A stretch of DNA of 64,000 nucleotides from Ornithodoros turicata. Its lineage: Eukaryota; Arthropoda; Arachnida; Ixodida; Argasidae. Under the pieces are notes generated by a model, which saw nothing but the letters and a program-made list of their open reading frames with translations, was not told the origin of the DNA and did not search any database. This document shows positions 24,401 to 33,400 of this stretch, in pieces. Each line of letters starts with the position of its first letter. The stretch's first letter is position 1. The DNA is taken from assembly GCF_037126465.1 (NCBI RefSeq), contig NC_088202.1, positions 128,540,123-128,604,122 on the forward strand, written 5' to 3'. The position numbers and the translations under genes were made by a program.

Positions 24401-27400
24401 GTATCACGAACATACTTTGACTTTCCATATTGTTTCCCATTACAGCAGCTTTGTTTGCGTTTCTGTTTTTCGTGCCATTTTCTTATTTGTTGCCGTTTCA
24501 GATTCAGGTATTGTAGCTGTCCATCTTTTTTATGCTATTTCTTTGTTCTCTTTCTCCAAAACCCGAACACATTTAATTACGGAAGTAAAAAGTTATGTAT
24601 TTATAAACGCATAACCAAACGGCCAAGACGACTGGAAATTTAAGCATGAAGATTTTGGACATGGACACGATTGTAATTACTTCAAAATGAAACATTAAGA
24701 GCACCCCCATGAAATTGCTATAGTTACCGGGGTTCTAGAACATAATTTTCGAACGAGCTGAATAAAAAGGGCGCGCATCGCTTACACTGTGAGAGAAATG
24801 CATTCTCGATCCCAGGGACACCTTCGGGGTCGGAAGCTTCCTTCGGTTCTGCTCTTCAGAGCAAAACGACAATCTAGAACTCAAAATTATGAAAACAGGA
24901 TTACCTTTCTTCCTTTTGTCATTAATGTGTCATCTCGTCAGTTTTGCCATGCTCTTTCGTTCGTCAAGGCAATATTCTCTTCGTTTAATCTTCCTAATTT
25001 CGTCTCTGTCTGGACTGCAGTTTTTCCTCTTAGTTTCCTCCTTAGCACCGGGCTCTGAAATACAAGTCAGAACTTTGCAAATAGGTTACCGTAGCAGCTC
25101 GCCAGGTGAACGAGCACATTCACTTTTAGAGGGTTTCTCGCACCTTGTGTCTACTGCTTTGTGACTGTGGCGACGTTCTTATGCGCTACCTTGTATTGCA
25201 CAGTGTCAGCGGATATGTTGTCTTTATGACAAGAGCCACGTATGTGTACCACTAAGAAGCCGTTTCGTTTCAGCCTGAGCTGAGGCAATATCAAACGCGT
25301 TCGCAACAGAAGCGTGTCGTTATTTATAGAATCCCATTTCGGAGCTCACATCGCCTGCCTTGTGGCTCTATCGCCCAAGCTGCGTGAGCGATAAGATGTT
25401 AAATTATTTCGCCTTTCAAGTGCACCGCACTTCCGCCTCGAGTTACGTTGAATGTGATAAGTGCTAAAAGCCGTTCTTAGCAGTGATCGATGTGCGTGAT
25501 ATCGCTTGGGTCGCTGTCACGCAGTGTACTCAATGTCCTAATCAATGACTGTTGGAGCAACATCGTTGCTCCTGCAACACCGAAAACGTTGCAGGTGGTA
25601 CCATTACTATTGAAACCTGGGAAATCACCTCGAGAGCTAGCGTCATTTCGCCCTCTCAGCCCTGTACTATAGCTGCCTTTGCAAGTTAACAGATAGGCTC
25701 ATCGTATATCGTACGGGCTAGTTTCTGAAATCACGTGTTCCGACGCAGCAGCTCAGCTTTCACGTATGTTTTTCAGACACATCGTGACACTAACCCTAAA
25801 CATAAATAACTAATTTACCCAGCTGTGGCAAGATGGGCCCTGCAGCGTTCTGAGGTGAGTGTCGATGTCCCGGACCCTCTCCCATTCCGTTCCGTATTAG
25901 CGCCGCGAAGCAACTGTGGCTATGAGCAGCGTACAGATGCGGACAGATGGAGAGAGGACAGCAGGAAGGAGTGCGGGACAGGGGGGTTAGTATGCGTCCT
26001 GGACAGACTTCAAGGCGAACTGTGGCGACAGTCGTCTGGACAGTCTTCGGAAAAGCCAGGGAAAACCTCAGACAGCACAGCCGGTGATGGGATTCGAACC
26101 CACCACCTCCCAGTCTTCTTCACTACCTTGGCTACGAAGCACGAGCGGGACGCCTCAACTCGCTCGGCCATGCCGCTGGTCCGGGTCCTCTACCAGGGAA
26201 AGAAACATCATAACACGGTTTCCGACAACTGAGCTTGTCTGTATTAGACAGTACTGTCGTCAGAGCAAGGCTCTTCCCCGATGCTAGAACTTCAAACGCT
26301 CAGTTCCTCATATACCTTCGTTTTTCCGGAGACGAATGTTCGAAGATCTGCACGTTTACCACGCATCATTTCAGCTTCAGCAGCCGAACTCCACGTTATA
26401 CACCCGTCGGTAAAGCTTCATTTATTATCGTCCTGCATGTTCTCGCCGGTCCGTTTACGGTGATTTATCAAGTGGCTTAGATGCCTTAGAGTCGGCATGT
26501 TTATTATGGGACCTCTTGCATCAACGGCGCAAAATGTACTGACTGTACATGCACGATCCTGCAATCACAAAATGGCATGACATCCAGTTCCGACGCATCA
26601 CTGGCCGCTGTGGCGTATATAGTGGGCAGGGGGATAAAGCTGCCGGCGGTGCTGAACGCCGAGCTCTTCAACACGATCACGTCTAACTAACGACGACATA
26701 TACTACGCTAAAAGCCAAGCAAAAAGAATTACTACGGGCAGCAACTATGGAACGCTTCCTATGGCTAAATGAAACAGCATGAATCTGAGCTTCCCTGTTC
26801 AATGTTAGAGCTGAGAGTACCTCCATCCCTCCCTCGGCAAACTTCATCTTTCCTGCATAGGCCACGGCTTAATTTGCCGCACAGCGCTGTCTGCTTGAAA
26901 ATCGGCGTTCCTCATGGCCGCGAGTGTCACGCCGTAGAAGTAGAACATCCAGGACATATACCTCTCATGGTTCCAAGTACGCCGACAGTTGCAGTGCCCT
27001 GGAAGCTACTCTGGCTCATCGTCTGGACGTCCAACCATTTGATATCGCCAAAGTGTTTGCACGTTGACCAGCGCAACTCCAAGCGGGTGCATTGGGAGCA
27101 CCACGAAACTCTTTGAGTGGAGCACTCAACGGGTTTTTCAGTCCATATTTGAGAGACAAGGTGAAGCTGTCCGTCAACGGTTGAACGGTCCGTCGTTCAA
27201 TTCGATATGAAGTCATTTTCCGCAGTCAGTCACTAATTTCATTAACCTATTAAAGTGGCTATAGCATGTGCTTCTCATATCAACAGTGGAACAGCGATTA
27301 TCATTGATTTATCATCAGTCGTTTCAGCTGATGAAAGGAAACAAAGAGATAAGTTAATGATTTTGCATTGGGGGGGGGGGGGGGGGTATATGTTTATTCA

Positions 27401-30400
27401 CACAAAGGAGATGTCAGCCAGGCAAGTGCCGGCTTGCTACTCCTTAAAAAAAGAAAGAGAAAGAGGAAAAAACAGGTGCGGGAGAAGCCGCGATGGGAAC
27501 GATGTGCTGCGGGCGGTGAGGCTTGCCGCCTGTGCTTCAGAGGGCGGTCATCATTTCTGTGGCCTTGAGGTACTCGAAGAGTGCCTTGGTAACATCCCGT
27601 TGCCCAGGGCGCGGGACAGGCCCGAGGAGTGTAGCGAGCGAGAGGGGGTGGTGGCCCAAGGCTTGGAGGCGTCGGGCGAGGGCGGCACGGGGCGCCGAGA
27701 ACGTCGGGCACGTTAGCAGGAGGTGGGCTACGTCAGCGATGGCGCCGCAGGCATCGCAGTTTGCGTTGCCGCGTCTGCCCATCTTGTGCAGGAGTGACGG
27801 AGTGTAGGCGACGTTAAGGCGGAGGCGATGAAGGAGGGTTTCCTCGGCCCTGGTAAGGTGTTGGGAGGGGTAAAGTTGCATCGCGGGGTCGATGGCTCGG
27901 AGAAATGTGTTGCATCGAATAGCGTCTGCAATGAAGTGGCGGGTTTCAGAGGCAGACCATCGACGGATTTTAAGGTGGCAAGCTGATGCCGTGAGCGGTA
28001 GGTTTGCGATGGGGCTGTCACAGCTATGTGCGCGCCTTGCAGCAGCGTCGGCACGGGTATTCCCAGGGAGGCCTATGTGGCTGGGAACCCACTGGAGCCA
28101 GACGGTATGACCGGAGGCGAGAACGGAGTTGTATGACGAGATAGTCATTGCGTGGAGGTCGTTGATCGTCTGGGATCCGTGTGAGCTGATGACCTCCAAC
28201 GCTGCCTTACTATCTGTAAAGATGGACCAGTTTCCCTGTGGCGAGATGGAAATGTGCTCAAGCGCCGCGTACACGGCAAAGAGCTCAGCCTCCGTGGATG
28301 ACGTCTCGTTTGCAAGTTTAAAGGTGCGCTCGATGTCCTCGTGGGGCACATAAAATGCTGCGCTCGCTCTGTCAGGTACGACCGACCCGTCGGTGTAAAC
28401 TGCTAGCCGCTGGTCATGTAGCGTGGAGAGGTGCTCCAGGGCAAGCTGACGTGCGACAACTGAAGGAGTGTCATTCTTTCGCCCAAGGCCGGGGATAGTG
28501 GAGCACACGAAGGGCCGGTCGAGGGCCCACAGAGGAGGGGCAAAGGACACGGTAGAAGAGGGCTGGGGTACAACCACCCGCAGGCGGTCGACAGCGCCAC
28601 CAAAGGCAGAGTCGGGGCAGTCACTTCCTATGAGTCGGAGATAGTGGAAGGGGTGCTGCGTTAGGATCCGCGTGTAGACTCGGAGGGTCTCCCTGTCACG
28701 CAGGATGTTTGCAGGTGGTTCACGTGCCTCCGCGAGGACTGAGTATGTTTCGGTCGTCTTAGGCAAGCCCAGACACACTCGAAGGCTGCGGGCCTGGATA
28801 TTTAGGAGCTCATGCTCGCCAGTCCTACTCAGGCCGTGCAACACCGGGAGGCTGTAGCGCAGCAGGCCTAACACGAGGGAGTGGTGTACTCGGCGCAGGT
28901 CGTCACAGGACGGACCCCACGACAGTCCAGAGACCCGTCGCAGGACGTTCGCAAAGTTGGACGTCTTGGCCGAGAGTGCCTTGATGTGGTGGGACCATGA
29001 CAGGCGTTTGTCAATGATTACGCCGAGATATTTGCAGTGCGGCACGAATTGGAGAGGGGTTCCAGAGACATGAAGAGGGTAGCGGGCGAATGACCGCCCG
29101 GTAAACGCCATACCGACTGTCTTGCTCGGGGAGACACGTAGTCCCCTATCGGCAAGGTATAACACGATGGTGTTGAGGGCGTCTTGTAGGCGATGTTGAA
29201 TGGCGTCACGTCGCATGGCAGAGGTCCATATGCAAATGTCGTCAGCGTAAATTGTAATGTTGGTACGCTCAGACAAGTGCATCGGGAGTGAAGCCATGAT
29301 GAGGTTGAATAGGAGCGGACTTAACACACTGCCTTGCGGTACGCCGCGATGGACAGGGAACGGGGCTGTGTCACCTTGCGTGGTGCGCACAAATAGAGAC
29401 CGATCTGACAGGAAGTCGCGGATCCACGCCGTCATGCGGGCCCCGACACCCGACTCTTGCAGCGTTGCGACAACTGCGCTGTGGAGGACGCTGTCATAGG
29501 CTTTCATGACGTCCAGGAAAACAGCGGCTGTGAGTTGGCCTTCAGACTGTGCTTGTTGAACGCTAGACACAACATCAACCACGCTGTCGATGGACGATCT
29601 TCCCTGCCGAAAGCCCGCCATGGCTTCGGGGAAGTACCTCGTGGTTTCAAAGTACCAGCTCAACCGTGCGTGAATCATGCGCTCCATGGTCTTCGCCACA
29701 CAGCTAGTGAGGGCTATCGGCCGAAAGGAGTCTATGTCGTGAGGTGATTTTCCGGGTTTCAGGATGGGGACAACAACCGCCACCTTCCACTCCTGGGGCA
29801 CAGCGCCGGCGCACCAAGACTCGTTGAGTATCTGCAAAAGCAGCTGTCGTCCACGCAGCGGGAGGTTGTGGAGAGCCTTGTAGGTGACGAGATCTGCCCC
29901 GGGGGATGTGTGCATTGGTGAGCGACGCAAAGCCGATTCCAGTTCCATTAGCGAGAACGGTTTATCCAGAGAGGGCTCAGTTGGTGGTTCCGGGACAACC
30001 GGGATGTCACGGGCTGACGCTGAGCCGTCGGGGGGTTGGGACGTAAGTCTGCCGCAGTACTCCTCTGCCAGCTGTAATTCGGAGCGTCCTGTGGCCACGG
30101 AGAGTGATCGGAACGGGTCTCTCTGGGTAACAGGTTCGGCTAGTCCTCTGAGTACCATCCATAGTCGGGACAGAGGTGTTCGCGGAGATAGGGAGGAAGC
30201 AAAGTTCCTCCAGTGATTTCTGGCCAATTTACAGATGTGTCTATGAACGGCTTTTTGTATCCGTCGCGCTTCCAGCATATGGGTCAAGAGATGCGTGCGA
30301 CGGGCCCGCCTCTCTGCTCTCCGCCGGATCGCACGTAATCTGGCGTACTCCGCGTCGACCGCTAAGAACTTGGTGGGAAGGTGAAAGACTCTCGTGGCAC

Positions 30401-33400
30401 AGTGTGTGGCGCCGACCACCAAGCGGCAGAAGTCGCCGTGGCTGGCGTTCCCAAGTACGGGGTCTGGGAAGGTGGAATCAACGGCAGCCCTGTAGCGTTG
30501 CCAGTCGGTCCTCTTGACTGCGCGCTTGAGCTGTGTCCCAGGTGCTCCGCGAATGTTGATTAATACCGGGGCATGATCACTGCCAAGCATATCAGCGCCA
30601 ACAGTCCAGGTGAAGTGCCGCGCAACCGAAGCAGACACAACCGTCAGGTCCAGGCACGACGATCGGTGTGGTGACTGTACAAAGGTCGGGGAACCGTCGT
30701 TAAGGATGTGGAGGTTCCTCTCTTCGAACAGCGCAGCAAGCCGCTGTCCTTGCGGGTCGGACCGCACGCTGCCCCAGATGGTATGATGGGCGTTAAAGTC
30801 TCCACATAAGACATATGGCGTAGGAACACTGTCCAGGATGTTCTCCAGGTCGCTCACATCATATGGGACAGCGGGTGGTATGTAGAGGGAGACAACTGTG
30901 AGGTCCCGGGAGCCCACTCGAATCGAGCAGCAGACGTATTCCCCTGCGCCCGTTGCCACAATGTTCCTCTGCACAGCTGGTATGTCCGAGCGGATGAAGA
31001 TGGCTGCCCGACTTTTTGTTCCGCTTGGTTGTGAGACATATGTGATATAATTCGACAGACGGAAATCCGCTCGGAGCCCGCATTCCGAGATGCACATGAG
31101 GGGGAACTTGTGCCGCCACGCAAACTGGCGAAAGTCTGATATTTTTTATTGGAGGCCTCTTGAATTCCACTGGAAGATTGTTGTCGTCTGATAGTGCACT
31201 ATTGTTGGCACCGCCATTTCGCCGTCCAGGGAGCGATGCCGTCACACAGCCGGGGCTTAGCGCCCAACCGGCTCGGTTGGCAGTAAGGGGGCGATTGCGT
31301 TTTCAAGTTGAAGGATCGATTGGACTTCAGTGAGCGCCTTACACTCGGGGCACGCAGAGACTATGGCCTTTAGTGCCACGAAAAGCAGCCTGATTATCAC
31401 TGATTGCATGTCAGCTGGGGTGCAAGACGATGAAGCGGGAGTTGCGCGGCGGGCTACCTGGGAGTGGGTCGCTTCCGTGCAGCTCTTGGGTGCAGAGTTC
31501 GGTGGTGCTTGCGCACTGTCGTGGGGGGGGGTAGTGGTGGGAAGTGACTGTCCTTCCAGGCAAGTTGCTTCTCGGCGGCAGGCGTAGAGGCTGGTGGCCG
31601 CGACACAGATCTTCGGCGTCTTCGTCTGCGGTTCCTTCGGTGATCCTTCTTTAGGACTTGTTCCTTGGCCGCTCTATAGCTGCTGCTAGAACGCGAGCGC
31701 TCTCTGGCGATGCGTCTTTGCAGCTTGAATTTGGGACATTCGCTTGATGTCGCTGGGTGTTTCCCATGACAGTTGACACACAGGGGGTCATTCTGCGGGC
31801 AGACAGCACAGTCATGGGACGCTCCGCAGGTTGCGCAAACCTTTCTCCGGCTGCAGCACGCAGCTACGTGGCCGTGCCTCAAACAATTGCGGCATTGTGG
31901 GGCGCGCGGTAAGTAGTCCTTGACTCGCATTGTCAGGAGATGGAAGCTGATGTCCTTCGGTCTGTGTGACCCGAGAAAAGTGAGTCTCACAGCTCCTGCG
32001 TCTTTCCGTATTCGCCTTGCCGCAAGAACCGGAGGCTCAGACCTGATAGCCTCCTTTATCTGATCGTCAGAGAGCGAGGCATCGATATCCGTGATAACAC
32101 CGTAGCACGAGTTGAGGGGGCGCGGTTCGTAGGCGCGGACAGGAACACTACAGATCCTGTCGAGCCTCAAGAGGGGCGCTTTTGCCGGTAGGGAAATGAC
32201 TTCCACAGCAAGGATGTTCTTTGCATAGTTGGGTCGTATTTCCTTAATCCTTCCTGGCAGCTCAGAGGCAAGAAATTCGGAGAGCTTGAGATGATTCAGG
32301 TTTGCGAGTTTGGACGCCGGGTCCAGTGGCGCGAACAACACTGTGGTTCCCTCAAGTTTGGGAGGCCGTCCATGGCTGGGGTGGGCAGTCTTTCGTGCCC
32401 TTTTGGCAACATCTTGGAAGGGGCGTTCATCATCGTCAGCGTCAGAGGAGATAAGCGCGGGACTATCGCTCATCCGCTTCCGAAGGAGGATCGTACTGCC
32501 GCTAAGGGACGAATCAGTGTCGCCGGCACTGACCTCCTCCGTTGACGACCCATGATCTTCGTTCACGACCACTTCCATGAGCACGCAGCCCCTTCTGCGT
32601 CGCGCAGCAGGGCAAGACCTGCTTATGTCCACCCTCGGAGGGGGAAATTCAGCAGTAGTAGAGGCAAAAACAGGGATTCTGGTAAGAATGACTACGGAGC
32701 AGAAAAATCCTACGTCTGCACAGTTTCGTCGTCGATTTTGCATTGGAAGTAGTAGCCTACACGGCATACATCTCTTCAGCGTGGTCTTCCCGAAGATGCG
32801 ATGTGTACCGCTGCTTCCTCTTGGTCAGTGTACTGTGTGATACAAGAGTGTACAAGAGCGGTAGAGTACTCACGGCTCAATGATGTGTGCAGTCCTAGTG
32901 CCAGCCACATGCAGACCACCCTCCGTGTCATCTCATATTTTCTCCTAATTCTTTTACAGGTCATCTTTCGAGTGGAACCATCCACCCTACGACGTTCCTG
33001 ACCTGTACGCCAAGCCAGGAACACCTTGCGATAACTACAACGGTTATTGCGACGTGTTTCAAAAGTGCCGGGAGGTATGTCTTCTTTGAACCACCTGAAA
33101 TGGAGTAGCAAAAAAGAGCATTAACGTAATAGTGCCGGATTGAGTTTGAGTTTGATTATAGAAAATAGTGCCGGATTAACTTCTTTACTAAGGCGACAAC
33201 AGTGGAAATTTGGGCGAGTTGGTGAAGTACATTTAAACAAGTGATGACTAAAGCGGAAAAGACGTAACAGGACATGAACAGAAGACTAAGGTTCGCGTGA
33301 ATACTTAATGCCACTAAAGCAAATGAACAACGGGCTACATCGAGGTTACTTCCGATTTGTATTGTACCGATAAACGTACCCACCTTTATCTTGTTCGAAC

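Larger units (their letters stand above)
27371..32733 (-). mobile_element. Full-length non-LTR retrotransposon with poly(C) tail
   Basis: A 5363-bp insertion between perfect 12-bp duplications GATTTTGCATTG (27359-27370 and 32734-32745). On its own strand it has a short 5' leader, ORF1 with zinc knuckles, ORF2 with endonuclease, reverse transcriptase and RNase H, a 3' region, AATAAACATATA and then 16 C residues. RNase H after the RT places it in the I/R1/LOA-like group of LINEs; I cannot name the clade. It lies antisense in the ADAM10 intron, its 5' end only about 226 bp upstream of exon K. Confidence 0.93.
23607..32959 (+). other. ADAM10 intron, 9.35 kb, with LINE
   Basis: Besides the elements listed separately (23788, 23926, 25530, 25886, 27371-32733), 24340-25490 and 26200-27350 show only AT-rich sequence with chance ORFs. 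Confidence 0.6.

Noticed and set aside
26560..27240. Possible coding traces after the SINE
   Set aside because: Short open frames resemble no protein I know and overlap in several frames.
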